18,395 nucleotides of DNA from an uncultured Bacilli bacterium (GCA_904501665.1 CAJGBT010000019.1:1-18395), one strand, 5' to 3'. Shown: positions 1 to 10,833, counted from the stretch's first letter. Notes: generated by a model from the letters alone, not told the origin. Translations and numbers: made by a program.

Positions 1-2
1 AG

Positions 3-131
3 GTACAACTAAATATGACAAATTATGTTGAATTTCACAATAATAAAAGATTAACCAAAATAGATGGTAAATGATTTACACCTACTGAATATGAAAAAAA
101 TTTATATAATGAAAGTGGGCAATTTATTTAA
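3..131 (+). CDS. C-terminal end of an unrecognised protein (partial)
   Basis: An open frame enters from the left edge and ends at TAA 129-131, giving the last 42 residues of a protein. The tail is hydrophilic and contains KIDGKWFTPTEYE. The WFTPTEYE part resembles the core of SAND-type DNA-binding domains (WFTPxEFE), which in bacteria occur with restriction-related proteins, but only about 11 residues follow it and a full SAND domain needs more. The gene before holA in many mollicutes is, as I recall, comEC; nothing here identifies ComEC. The same frame reopens after two stops (see 132-352), so truncation is possible. Function unknown. Confidence 0.5.
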
Positions 132-229
132 AACTGTCTATGTTAAAAAAATATTTTTGATAAAAATATATATGGTCATTTCAAAAGTATAATTTTTAAA
201 ATAAACTTAAAATCTACTAATCTATGTTT

Positions 230-255
230 TTGGGGTAATTTTTCATTACTCCCAA
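230..255 (+). terminator. Hairpin downstream of the partial gene, possible terminator
   Basis: TTGGG/CCCAA and GTAAT/ATTAC pair into a 10-bp stem with one bulged T (250) and a five-base loop (240-244). It is GC-rich for this genome. No T-run follows on either strand, so it is not a canonical intrinsic terminator, although mollicute terminators are often imperfect. It may end transcription of the upstream gene or process its RNA. Confidence 0.35.
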
Positions 256-337
256 TATGATTAAAAGAATTGTATAAAAAAGATAGGTTTTCATCTATTC
301 TCTATTATTTATTTTATTAAATGAATAAAAAAATAAA

Positions 338-343
338 TATAAT
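338..343 (+). promoter_or_regulatory. -10 box for holA
   Basis: A perfect TATAAT ends 9 nt before the holA ATG, so transcription would begin at or within a few bases of the start codon. No TTGACA-like -35 is visible, as is usual in mollicutes, and there is no Shine-Dalgarno. Confidence 0.5.
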
Positions 344-352
344 ATTCACATC

Positions 353-1279
353 ATGATTTATATAGTGAAATATACTGATATACATTTAGCTATTTTCGAA
401 ATTAAAAAGAAATATCTAGATTTAAAAAAAGAAAATTTTAAACTAATCGATTTTAAAATAAAACCAGATTTTTTAAATGAAATTCTTCAAATAGACATAT
501 TTAATCAATTTAATGTATTTATAATAATAAATTGTGCTTTCTTGTCTAAGAATAATGTTTTTAATGATGAACAAGATATCTTTAACAATTTAAATAAAGT
601 CTTAGATAAAGATATTTATTTATTAACTGATGATAAAATTTTATCAAATAAGGAATTTAATAATTTAACTAAAAATTTTAAATTATTAGAAATTAATAAT
701 ATTAATGATAAGAATAAAAAAGAATTTATTAATTATTTATTAAATAAGCATAATGTTGTATTAGAAAAAGATATCTATGCTTTATTATTAAATAACTTAA
801 ATAATAATTATGGAGTAATTACTAATGAAATTAATAAACTAAGTCATCTAATGTTAGAAAAAACAACTAAAGATGAATTAAAGAAAATTATTTCAAATTA
901 TAATGATGAAAATGTTTTTAAATTAGTGGAAAATATTCTATTAAAAAAACAAAATCAAACATGAATAATTTACAATGATTTATCTAATAAAAAAAATGAT
1001 GAGATTATGATTATTAATGCCATCGCAAGTCAATTGATAAAGATATTTTTTGTTTTAAAAATGTTAAAAAGCAATATAGCTATCAATGAGATTTCTAAAC
1101 TAACTAAGGTTCCTAGTTATTTCATAATGAATTATCAAAAATTTTTTAATCATTTAAATGTTGAAAAATTACAAACTAAAATTAATGCCCTTTATGAATT
1201 AGAACTTAAAATTAAATTAAATCAAATAGATAAAAAATTAGCTTTAAAAGAAATGATTATTAATTGATTAATAAATTAA
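353..1279 (+). CDS. holA: DNA polymerase III subunit delta
   Basis: This 308-aa protein matches the usual layout of HolA, the clamp-loader subunit that opens the sliding clamp in the replisome. The N-terminus (MIYIVKY) takes the place of the degenerate ATP-site strand. The middle has LLNNLNNNYGVITNEINKLS, like the 'L..l..i..ElekL' signature of delta. The C-terminal third, after the helix NVFKLVENILL, has the collar-domain pattern (AIASQLIKIFFVLKML, then EISKLTKVPSYFI, ending LALKEMIIN). Two in-frame TGA codons (962-964 and 1265-1267) are read as Trp; the stop is TAA 1277-1279. The ATG at 353 is preferred because the frame upstream closes at 326 with no other ATG. Recognition rests on pattern, as HolA diverges strongly in mollicutes. 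Confidence 0.8.
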
Positions 1280-1299
1280 TTAATTAGTAAAATAATAAT

Positions 1300-1713
1300 A
1301 TGAATAAGGAAAAGTATCTTAGAAAAATTCAAGAAAAATTTTTTTTAAAAAAAGGGCAATTTAGAGTTTCTTATTGTTGAATATCTAATTATCAAATAAA
1401 ATTATTTCATGTTAAAACTTTAAAACATTTTCGAGAATTTGTTGAACCTTTAAATTTTATGGATGATTACTGTGGATATTTATTAAAACCACAATTTATC
1501 TTTGAACTAAAAAAAAATCAAATTAATTTTGATATTGTTGTTTTAAATCAAAATTTAAAAATAAGTAAACTATATCCAAATTGTCAAAAAAATTTTAAAT
1601 TAAATATGATGACTGAACCAAAGGCTATTTTAATTTTGAATGAAAATAGTATTAGCTTCTTAAAAATGAAAGTTGATGATGTATTGAAACTTTCTAAAAA
1701 TAATTTTAATTAA
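1300..1713 (+). CDS. DUF192-like small protein
   Basis: This 137-aa soluble-looking protein starts 20 nt after holA and is probably co-transcribed with it. One TGA is read as Trp (1378-1380). From about residue 58 the sequence (GYLLKPQFIFELKK, then INFDIVVLNQNLKI, then a basic stretch and PKAILILNENSISFLKMKVDDVLKL) resembles DUF192: a strand ending in a polar pair, an 'I..DIVfld..l.V' strand, and a closing '.vLel...G...VGD.V' motif, here ending with Asp-Val. The WMKNT signature of classical DUF192 is not conserved, so the assignment is tentative. No signal peptide is visible. It ends 4 nt from the end of convergent ileS. Confidence 0.65.
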
Positions 1714-1717
1714 ATAA

Positions 1718-4408
1718 TTATTTCTTATTGATAACATTAAAGCAACGCAAACAAATATTATCATTAGTTATTAATTCATTTGCAAAATGATTTCAACAAC
1801 GATCACATCGTTTAAAATTACTTTTTTTAATCTCAATATTTGTTATATCTTTAGAAACTAAAACCTCAGCAACATTTAATCAACGTTTTAATAAATTTAT
1901 ATCAATATCAAAATTATTATTGATTATAACCAATGCTTCATTTGACTTTTTGAACAAACCTTCTTGTCTAACTATTTCAATTTTGTTATATATTTCATTT
2001 TTTAATTTAAAGAAATTTTTCATAATTTTTAATTCATCTTCACTAAATTTAATATCTATAGTTGTTGGGAATTTTTCTAAATTAATACTTGGCTTCTTGT
2101 TTAATTTATTAAATAATTGATATGCTTCTTCACAAGTGTGAGGCAGAATTGGGTTAAGGACTAATAATAATTTTTCTAAAATATAATAAATAGTTGTTTG
2201 ACTCTGTCTTCTTGATAAACTATTGGATGCATTACAATATAATTCATCTTTAATAATATCAAAATATCATTGACTTAACTCAATTGTAAAATTATTTATC
2301 GTTTTAATGACAGAAATAAAATCATAATTATTATATGAATTCTTAATTAATGTTAAATTTTCATTTAAACGATAAATTACATAACGATCTTCAAATCTTA
2401 ATTCATCAACTATATCCTCACTAGGATTAAAATCACTTAAATTAGATAATGAATATCTTAATAATGTATTTCTAATTCTTCGATAAGTTTCAGCTACTTG
2501 CTTAATCATATTATTACCAATCCGTGTATCAACTGAATAATCACTACTAGCTGCTCATAATCTAAGTATATCTGCACCATATTCATCACAAATTTTTAAT
2601 GGATCTATTGTGTTACCTAATGATTTAGACATTTTATTTCCTTTTTCATCTAAAACAAATCCATGTTGTAGTAAATATTTATAAGGAGCTTCATTATTTA
2701 AAATAACTCCATTAATAAGTGAAGAATTAAATCAACCTCTAAATTGATCAGAGCCTTCAAAGTACAAATCAGCAGGATAAGGTAAATGATAATGTTTTAA
2801 AATATTAAATGATGAACCTGAATCAAATCAAACATCTATAATATCTTTTTCTTTAAAATATTTTTTTGATTGATCCATTCATTTAGGAATAAAATATTCA
2901 ACTGGCTTTGAGAATCAAATATCAATTCCTTCATTATCTAAAATGTTGATAATATGTTTAATTAATTTAATATCAGAAATAGGATTATGGTTTTCATCAA
3001 AAATAATTGGGATAGGCACACCTCAACATCTTTGCCGAGAAATACATCATTCCTTACGTTTTAAAACCATTTCTTTAATGTGTTCAATGTTCTTTTGGTT
3101 GGTACTATGTACTTTTTTTAATGCATTTAAAATATCTTGACTAATAGCATCAATATTGACAAATCATTGCTTAGTAGCTCGATACATTACAGGTTTTTTA
3201 CTTCTTCAATCATGAGCTACGGAGTGATTAATTTGTTCTTTAAACAATAGATTTTTACTTTCTAATAAGCGATTAATGATTAACTCATTAGTTTTTAAAT
3301 AGAATTGATTAACTAGTTCTATATCATCTACTTCACAAGTAAATTTACCTTCGTCATTTATAGGACAAAAAACACTAATATCATATTTTTTACAGGCATA
3401 ATAGTCATCCAAACCAAAACCAGGTGCATTATGAACTAAACCTGTTCCATCATTATCACTTACATAATCTGCTAAAATTATGAATCCTTCTTTGTGTTTA
3501 TATAAAGGATGGGTATATTTTATGTATTCTAATTTTGAACCTTTAAATGTATCAACTTCTACATAATTATCTATTCCAATTTTATTAAAAACTTTTTCCT
3601 TTAAATTACTAGCTACTACAAAATATTCATTATCTTTTTTAATTAATGAATAATCTACATTTTTATTAACAGCAATAGCTAAATTACTAGGAATAGTTCA
3701 AGGTGTTGTAGTTCAAATAATAAATTTAGTATTAACAGGAATTATATTATTTTCTTTAGCATTAAAAGTTACATAAATTGCTGGGTCAATAACATTATGA
3801 TATTCTATTTCAGCATCAGCTAAAGCACTTTTAGTACTTCATGATCAAAATACTGGTTTAAAATCTTGAAACACTAATTGTTTTTCTACCATCTTAGTAA
3901 ATAAATTTAATTCATCTAATATGAAGGTTTTATCTAAGGTTAAATACTTTTTTTCTCAATTAGTTAATAAACCTAAACGATCAAATTGTGATTGTTGAAT
4001 CTCAACTTGTTTTAAAGCATATTCATAACAAGCTTTACGTTTTTTAACTGGATCATTAATTGTTTCAAATGATTTATCATTCTTTGAAATAGCATTTTCA
4101 ATTGGTAAGCCATGTGTATCTCATCCATAAATAATTGGAGCATAATAGCCTAACATTAGTTTTTGCCTAATAATGATATCTTTAATAATTTTATTTAATG
4201 CATGTCCAACATGGATATTCCCATTTGCATAAGGAGGTCCATCATGCAGAATAAATGAATTATTTGACTTATTTTGGTTCAAAACTAATTCATAGATATT
4301 AAGATCTTTTCACAGTTTTTGAAAAGTTGGTTCTTTAATATTTAAATTTGCCTTCATTTCAAAATTAGTTTTAGGCATTAAAAGGGTGTCTTTATAATCT
4401 TTTTCCAT
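1718..4408 (-). CDS. ileS: Isoleucyl-tRNA synthetase
   Basis: An intact 896-aa class I synthetase that charges tRNA-Ile in the cytosol. I checked the frame along its whole length and found no internal TAA or TAG; many TGA codons are read as Trp. The N-terminus (DYKDTLLMPKTNF) is characteristic of IleRS. The ATP-binding HIGH motif appears as HVGH at residues 66-69 inside GPPYANGNIHVGH, and the KMSKS loop is at 592-596. The C-terminus carries the IleRS zinc finger with CDRCW and CLRC pairs about 30 residues before the end. Length is close to other bacterial IleRS. It is the last gene of the cdd-to-ileS run, starting 7 nt after the preceding membrane-protein gene, and has no clear Shine-Dalgarno. 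Confidence 0.97.
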
Positions 4409-4415
4409 ATATTTT

Positions 4416-5039
4416 CTAAATGTAATTTGCCTTTAATAAATTATAAAGCATTTTAAAAGGTAAATACAATAAACCTAAAAACATATATGAATTAAAAACG
4501 GTGTAAAAAATACCAAAAGAAGATAAATTCATTTTAACAATACTATAGTTATTATCAATGCTTGTACAATGATAATTTATAATTAAATTCATAGAAAATC
4601 ATCCATTAGAATTAAGATTTAAGTAATTTCGGGTATTAACAAAATAAAATAATAAAATAAAAAATAAAATAAATATACTACTAAAAATAAAAATTAATGA
4701 AGATGTTCAATCTATTTTTAAATCAAAATTAAAATTTTTATACAAGAAAATGGAATTAATAATTAAAATAGCTAATAATATACAAATTAAAGTGATGAGG
4801 ATAATGAATGTTTCTGATAAATGTAAAACTATTTTTTCACCATCAAAAACAATTTTAAAAAAACCAATATAATAAGAATCAAGTGAAGCTAGTTCCTTAT
4901 CTCATAAAACAATTTTTTCTGAAATGTAAAAAACAGACATACAAAATAAAACAATCAAGAATGCTGTGATTGCAACGATTGAAAAAACTTGAATGATTTT
5001 TTGCGATGTTAATAATTTAATTGAATTTATTTTAATCAT
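4416..5039 (-). CDS. Uncharacterised four-TM membrane protein
   Basis: A 207-aa protein I do not recognise. It starts 3 nt after the preceding gene's stop and ends at TAG 7 nt before ileS, so it is surely in the same transcript. Hydrophobic segments lie at about 16-38, 76-100, 112-134 and, more weakly, 175-195. The first loop (about 39-75) contains SEKIVLWDKELAS and FDGEKIVL, and the second loop (about 135-175) is Asn/Tyr-rich. No signal-peptidase or lipobox site is seen. The four-helix, two-ectoloop layout matches the neighbouring 495-aa protein and the protein before metG. Three TGA codons are read as Trp. Confidence 0.85.
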
Positions 5040-5042
5040 TAA

Positions 5043-6530
5043 TTAAATGTCTAAATCCTTAACTATTGCATCAATTTCAGCATCTGGTAATGCAATTTCA
5101 CTTTCTTTTTTGCTATTATTAAATTTAAAGCGGTTTTCTTTAGCTCGTTTTTGACTTGGAGATAAATTTAAATTTTCATCAATTATATTTGCATTTGCTT
5201 TATGAATTTCCTTTTCAACATCATAAGGAATTCATTTATCATCTTTAGACACAAAAACATTTTGATTACCATCATGATACATTCATTTTCCATCTTTAGA
5301 TAAAAAGGCAACATTAGCAGGATTTTTTAGTATTTCATCTCATTGAATCCCTTGTTTAACAACATTTATTTCAGTCCCAAAAAGTGCTTCATCATTGGTT
5401 AATGTTTTAATACCTTTTTCTTCTAATTCTTTTTTATATTTATGAAATGATTTACGTTCTTGTTTGTGTTTTTTAATTTTGCCAACTTCATCCAATATTT
5501 GATTAGAAAATTTTGAATGTAATGAATAAACAGCTTTTTTTATAATACTTCAATTTGATTTAATATTTTCATCAATATTTTCATAATTAAATTCTGATAT
5601 GATTTTTAGTATATATATTGCAATAGGAATGGCAATAAATCCAACAAAAGCAAATAGTGTAAAAAGGACTACTAATATAATTCCGATAGTAGATAGATTG
5701 AATATATTACTTTGTAAAAATGAATTATAAATAAAAGTGTAAGCTGAAATATCTGGAGAATATAAATAACCACTATTATATAGTCAATTTTTGTATGCTT
5801 CAATTGTGGGATCAGATATTGGCAAAACATTAATATTACTTTTATTAATAAAATCTTTTAATTGAGAAATTAATTGTAACTTTTGATCATCATTAGTAGC
5901 ATTATCAATTAACTCCATATAATTTCTAATTTGTTGTGCTTCTATTGAACTAAAAATTGGTGGAGGGATTAAAATAAAAATTAAGACAATTAAAAGGGAA
6001 ATTAATATAAAAAGATAAGCAAGAATAGATAAAATCTTAGTGAGCTTACTTTGCTTAACAATAAGTTTACCCTGCTTTTTTAAATAAATAAAACTAATAA
6101 TACCAAGCATAATGGAAACAAATATAAATGCACATAATAAGTACCCTAAAATAGTTAAACCAGATATACCATGACTATTAGCTACATAAAAATTAGAAAT
6201 ATCTACATTAATATAACCTACCTTTTTAATTACAAAAGGATTAAAACATAAATAAGCAGTTAGTATAAATGTTGCAAAGAAAAATAAAATAAAAGTTAAA
6301 TAAAAAAGTTTTAAATAATTGTGTTTAATATAATGAATCAAACCATAATACTTATTTTTTACATTAATAACACCATCATTATATTGTTTAACAAATAAAC
6401 GATAAAAAATATTCTTATCACGCTGCTTTTGTTTCACATTAGCTAATGATTCAAATTCAGGATCTAAAGTTTCTTGAGTACTATCTAGATTATTTAATGA
6501 TTGTTTAATTTTATTTTTTCGACGAAACAT
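5043..6530 (-). CDS. Uncharacterised four-TM protein with cytosolic repeat tail
   Basis: A 495-aa membrane protein I cannot name. Basic N-terminal region 1-73, then TM segments at about 74-98, 125-149, 165-190 and 278-308, giving a short first ectoloop and a longer second one (191-277). The C-terminal ~185 residues look cytosolic and highly charged. Near residues 411-437 two copies of a SKD(G/D)KW(M/I) unit lie 17 residues apart. The ATG at 6530 is preferred: it follows AAGG with 7 nt spacing and overlaps the end of gpmI by 20 nt. An in-frame ATG at 6575 would add 15 residues but lacks this signal. Several TGA codons are Trp. M. genitalium also has, as I recall, a hypothetical gene beside pgm-tpiA (MG432); whether it is an ortholog needs comparison. 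Confidence 0.85.
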
Positions 6531-8028
6531 TTTTAACCTTAAATAAACTTTTGTTAAAGGTTTTGTGGGGAACAAAACCTAAAAACTCAATAATAGTAGT
6601 AGCCACATTGGTTAAATCAGCACCATTAACTAATTGATATTGTTTTTTATCTACAATAATAAATGGAACTAGATTTGTGGTATGACTTGAATAAATTATA
6701 CCATTTTGAAAGTAATTTTTTTCTATATTACCATGGTCAGCTGTAATTATTAATGGAATATCAAATTTACAATAAATGTTTTGATAAATATTTTTTAATT
6801 GTTTATCCAATATTTTTATTGCTTTTAAACATGCTTTATAATTGCCAGTATGAGCTACCATATCAGCATTAGCATAATTGACAAGAATGATGTCATATTT
6901 ATCAAGATTATCAAAAATAGCTTTGGTAATATATTTTGCATTCATGGCTGGAGTTTGTGCAAAATTACTAACATTTGGCGAGGGAATTAAGATTGTGTCA
7001 CAACCTTGTTCTTTTTTGTTATTTAAAACATCTAAAAAGAAAGTAAGATGAGCATATTTTTCGGTTTCAGCAATTCTTAATTGTTTTAAATTAAGTTTAG
7101 AAATTTCTTTACCTAAATATGTTTCTGGTTTTGGAAAATTAGCAAAAATATGATTAACACCTTTTAAATTATAATCAGTTAAAGTCATGATATTGACATC
7201 AATAGGTTCATCAACATTAAATTTATAATCACTATGATCTCTAGTAAACAAATGAACTAATTGTCTCATCCTATCACTCCGATAGTTAAAAAAAAGTAAA
7301 AAATCATTTTCAGTAATTTTAGTAGCTTGATTATTAAAAGATTTTGGTTTTAGGAGTTCATCACCAATTCCATTTTGGTATGATTGCTCAACATAAGTAA
7401 TTGGGTTAATATCATCCGTACTAATATTAATCATTTCATTGTATGAAGATAAGGTTCTATTAAAATTTTCATTTCTATCCAAACTATAATATCTACCAGC
7501 AATCGTTCCAATAATAGCTTTTTTGGTTTTAATATATTTATTATCAATTTCTTTTAAAATAGTTAGAAACTCTTTATCTTGACAATCACGCCCATCACTG
7601 ATTAAATCAAGAACTGGTTTAATCTTATACTCATTACATGTTTTTATTAACTCATATAAATGTTCAATATTTGCATGGATATTTCCACTAGAAACTAGAC
7701 CAATTAAATGTACATTTTGCTGCTTTTTTTTAACCACTTTAAGGATATCAATTAATTTTTGTTTATTTTGTTTAAATGCTTGATCAACTAGTTTTTTACC
7801 CATTAGCATTTTTTTACCTGAGCCAATGGTTAAATGTCCAACCTCAGAATTTCCAGATTGTCCTTTAAGTAATCCAACTTTTTCTTCAGAAGCAATTAAT
7901 TTAGTTGATGAAAAATTTTTAAATAAATAATTAAAATATTTTGGTTTAGCATCAAAAACTGGATTTCCTTTTGTTTCTAAACCAATTCCTAAACCATCTA
8001 AAATGATAAATATTAACTTACATTTCAT
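6511..8028 (-). CDS. gpmI: 2,3-bisphosphoglycerate-independent phosphoglycerate mutase
   Basis: A 505-aa cytosolic Mn-dependent enzyme interconverting 3- and 2-phosphoglycerate in glycolysis. The alkaline-phosphatase-fold metal site is clear: Asp11 in LDGLGIG, the phosphoserine nucleophile Ser61 in GNSEVGHL, NYANADMVAHTG late in the protein, and ITADHGNIE near the C-terminus. The substrate loop SDGRDC and GRYYSLDR are also present. Length is normal for GpmI. Unusually for this window it has no TGA codon. Its ATG lies 16 nt inside the end of tpiA, and its own end overlaps the following membrane-protein gene, so translation is probably coupled. Confidence 0.96.
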   Translation of the reverse strand: MKCKLIFIILDGLGIGLETKGNPVFDAKPKYFNYLFKNFSSTKLIASEEKVGLLKGQSGNSEVGHLTIGSGKKMLMGKKLVDQAFKQNKQKLIDILKVVKKKQQNVHLIGLVSSGNIHANIEHLYELIKTCNEYKIKPVLDLISDGRDCQDKEFLTILKEIDNKYIKTKKAIIGTIAGRYYSLDRNENFNRTLSSYNEMINISTDDINPITYVEQSYQNGIGDELLKPKSFNNQATKITENDFLLFFNYRSDRMRQLVHLFTRDHSDYKFNVDEPIDVNIMTLTDYNLKGVNHIFANFPKPETYLGKEISKLNLKQLRIAETEKYAHLTFFLDVLNNKKEQGCDTILIPSPNVSNFAQTPAMNAKYITKAIFDNLDKYDIILVNYANADMVAHTGNYKACLKAIKILDKQLKNIYQNIYCKFDIPLIITADHGNIEKNYFQNGIIYSSHTTNLVPFIIVDKKQYQLVNGADLTNVATTIIEFLGFVPHKTFNKSLFKVKNVSSKK

Positions 8029-8759
8029 TTAGTTCTTTCAATTAAATTAATAAATTGTTTAGCATTTAAACTAGCTGTACCAATCAAAAATCCATCTAAA
8101 TTAGGGATAGTTGATAAATAGTTAATATTATCTAGATTAACTGAACCACCATATAAAACATCAAAGTTAGTTTCATAATTAATTTGTCCAAATTGTTTAA
8201 TAATAGTAATAATCATTTCAATTTCTTCATTACTTGGAGTTTTATTAGTTCCAATTGCTCAAATTGGTTCATAAGCAATTGTTATTTTTTTAAGTAAGGT
8301 TTTATCAATGTCCTTTAAAGCATTAGCAATTTGCCTTAATAAAAAACCATCAGTTTGTTTTTTATTATAAGTATCAATTGTTTCACCTATACATAAAACT
8401 ACATTAAAATCTTGCGATAAAGCTTTTTCAATTTTTTTGTTAATTTCATAATCGCTATTGTTAGAAAATAATCTTGTTTCTGAATGACCAATAATTACAT
8501 TTTTGATACCAATATTTTCTAAGTGTTGATATGATGTTCTAGCAGTGTAAGAACCAAAGGGAATATAATCTACATCTTGAGCATAAATATTGATACTATC
8601 TTTAAAATATGTTTTTGCTACAAATAATCAAACATTAGGAATAGCTATTCCTATTTCAAAGTCATTTTTAAAATTAACTTCTTTTATCGTATCAGCAAAA
8701 TTGACTACATCACTTAATATTTGATTACATTTTCAATTTCCAATTATTTTTTTCTTCAT
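8013..8759 (-). CDS. tpiA: Triosephosphate isomerase
   Basis: A 248-aa TIM-barrel enzyme interconverting dihydroxyacetone phosphate and glyceraldehyde 3-phosphate. The catalytic residues are in place: Lys10 in GNWKCN, His92 in GHSETR, Glu164 in AYEPIWAIGT, followed by the phosphate-binding loop LYGGSV (202-207). Five TGA codons are read as Trp, including those of GNWK and EPIW, which is good evidence for code 4. The true stop is TAA at 8013-8015; a TGA at 8025-8027 is Trp245, giving the short tail WNVS that overlaps gpmI. The ATG shares one base with the manB stop (TAATG). The familiar GxxTGE loop reads GSYTARTS. Confidence 0.97.
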
Positions 8760-10435
8760 TATCTAATTCCAAAAAGCTTTACTAAATATTCATTTATTGA
8801 TTTAACAATTTTTTGTTTTTGTTCTGCTTTTATTTCATATTCATTATACCCATTATTTTTATCAAAATATAAATTATAATAAATTTTAAATTTTGGTTCT
8901 GTTCCTGAACCTCTAAATTTAATTCATGAATGATTGTCATCCATTAAAAATTCTAAACAATTACCATGGTGATTTCAAACAATTTCCTTGATTTTAAATC
9001 TATCAATCTTAGTTAATCTTGTAGTTGAAATCTTTGTAATTAGTTCATTTGAAAATTTAGCAATATCATCTGTTTCTATTTTAATTGAAATAGTTTGACC
9101 ATACCAATTACCAAATGCCAAATATATTTTTTTATTTAATAAATCAATTAGACTCATACCTTTATTTTTATAAAAACTATAAATCTCTAACATTAAAATA
9201 GCTGATGCTAAACCGTCTTTTTCTCTAATAGCATCACTAATACACATTCCAATTGCTTCCTCAAATGATAAGTTAAAATGATTTTGTGAATCAATTGCTT
9301 CATCCATAAGACTAGCTAGGTTTTTAAAACCTGTTGCTGTTCTTAAAACAATTCCATTTCATTGATTAACAATATTATCTATCAGGTTATTACTTACATA
9401 AGTAGAAATAATTAAAGGAATTTTATTTTCATTTTTTTGGTTGTAATTTAATAAATAATAAGTTGCAATAATGGCCATTTCATTTCCGGATAAACATGTT
9501 CATTTTCCATTATGCTTAATTGCAATTCCTAAGCGATCGCCATCTGGATCAAAACCTAAAATAATTTCAGCACCAACTTGATTAGCAATTTCTATTGAAG
9601 GAAGAAATGATTGGGCATCTTCAGGATTAATATTTAAAGAATTGATAAAATCTTCATCATAAAAACATTGCGATTCATTTAAATATAGTGTATACCCAAA
9701 TTTTTTAATAAAATCAAAGAAAATTTTATCGCTTAATGCTCCATGATGAGTAGTAATAAGAACTTTATTGTTTTTCTTAAAACTGTTAAGATTAACCTTA
9801 GATTTAATATCATCAAAATAATCTTCAATCAAACTATCAGGAATATAACTAATTAATTTCTTATTAAGAGTTAAATTGAAATCTAAATTCTTTTTTCAAT
9901 TTGGGATGAATTTAGATAAAATGCTAATCTCATTTGGTAGTAATTGGCCACCTGAGGCATTATATACTTTAAAACCGTTATATCTTTTAGGATTATGACT
10001 AGCTGTAATAATAATAGCACCATCTAATTTCAATTTCCTAACTGCATATGAAACTAAAGGTGTTGGAATTGGAGTTTCGCGTTTAAAAAATAAAGCTTTT
10101 ATACCCATACTAGTTAGTGTTTTAGCAATCACTTGTCCAAAAAATGAACCATTCTTACGATTATCAAAAGCAATTAAAACATTAAGTTGTTTTTTATCCT
10201 TATTAACCTCTTGTAAATATTTAGCGTAAGCAATAGTTAATTGTTGGTAGGTAAATTCATTAAGATATAAATTACCCGGACCCATAAAAGCACGATAACC
10301 AGCTGTACCAAACTTAATTTTTTCTTCACTAAATGATTTTTTAATGTCTTCTTTTGTCATTACATTTAACATTTCATTTTTCATTTCATCAGATACATTT
10401 TTATGTTTTAATCAGTAGTCAAATATTTTATTCAT
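8759..10435 (-). CDS. manB: Phosphomannomutase/phosphoglucomutase
   Basis: A 558-aa alpha-D-phosphohexomutase that moves phosphate between C1 and C6 of hexoses; mollicute homologues are also proposed to act as phosphopentomutase. All four family loops are visible: TASHNPKRYNG with phosphoserine Ser136, the metal loop DPDGDR at 296-301, the sugar-binding EEAIG in the third domain, and the phosphate-binding RGSGTEP at 508-514. The start at 10435 is supported by AAAGGAG five nt upstream, which lies over the end of cdd. TGA codons read as Trp fall near both ends. cdd-manB adjacency, as in M. genitalium as I recall, fits nucleoside salvage feeding ribose 1-phosphate into central metabolism. Confidence 0.95.
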
Positions 10436-10437
10436 AT

Positions 10438-10833
10438 CTACTCCTTTAAAAGATAATTAGCCCGAAAACAAACAGGTAATAATTCTTTAAATAAATACTT
10501 TTTTATTTTACCTTCAATGTTATAAATAAAAATAGGTGTATCATCTTCAAAGAAGTCAGCTAACATTTGTAAACAAGCTCCACATGGAATTCCAAAACTT
10601 TTTTTATTTGAACAAATAAGATGTAATTCTTTAAATGAATGACTATTATTAGTAATAGCACTAACTAAGGCGCTTCTTTCTGCACAAATAGTTAAACATA
10701 AAGAAGAACTTTCAACATTAACACCTTTAAAAATATTATTATTTTTGTCTACTAAAATACTAGCTACTTTGTAGTTCGAAAAGGGAGCATGTGAATGTTT
10801 TTGTAATTCCAATAATTGATTGAAATAGTTCAT
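10438..10833 (-). CDS. cdd: Cytidine deaminase
   Basis: A 131-aa zinc enzyme deaminating cytidine and deoxycytidine to uridine forms. The zinc and catalytic residues are Cys50 and Glu52 in TICAERSA and Cys84/Cys87 in PCGACLQ. The N-terminal substrate region (SHAPFSNYKVA) and the C-terminal LLPxxF are typical of the small homotetrameric class. The stop is TAG 10438-10440, two nt before the manB ATG, and the manB Shine-Dalgarno overlaps the last codons. It is the first gene of the seven-gene run, with a TATAAT box 24 nt upstream. Confidence 0.96.
   Translation of the reverse strand: MNYFNQLLELQKHSHAPFSNYKVASILVDKNNNIFKGVNVESSSLCLTICAERSALVSAITNNSHSFKELHLICSNKKSFGIPCGACLQMLADFFEDDTPIFIYNIEGKIKKYLFKELLPVCFRANYLLKE
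10441..10447 (-). promoter_or_regulatory. Strong Shine-Dalgarno for manB
   Basis: On the minus strand AAAGGAG stands five nt before the manB ATG and overlaps the cdd 3' end. It is one of few consensus ribosome binding sites in the window and fixes the manB start. Confidence 0.75.

Larger units (their letters stand above)
132..352 (+). other. Gap before holA; possible decayed reading frame
   Basis: No gene with a normal start lies here. The frame of the preceding gene continues past stops at 129 and 144 and then stays open to TAA 318-320, about 57 codons without an ATG, including FWGNFSLLPIWLKELY. It may be the decayed end of the upstream gene or chance openness in AT-rich DNA. The stretch also holds a hairpin (230-255) and a -10 box (338-343). 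An ATG at 321 opens only 14 codons. Confidence 0.4.

Noticed and set aside
1920..3140. Plus-strand open frames at 1920-2120 and 2943-3140
   Set aside because: They lie antisense within ileS, which is continuous and recognisable.
6531..6575. Upstream ATG at 6575 for the 495-aa protein
   Set aside because: The ATG at 6530 has an AAGG ribosome site at proper spacing; the extension lies deeper inside gpmI.
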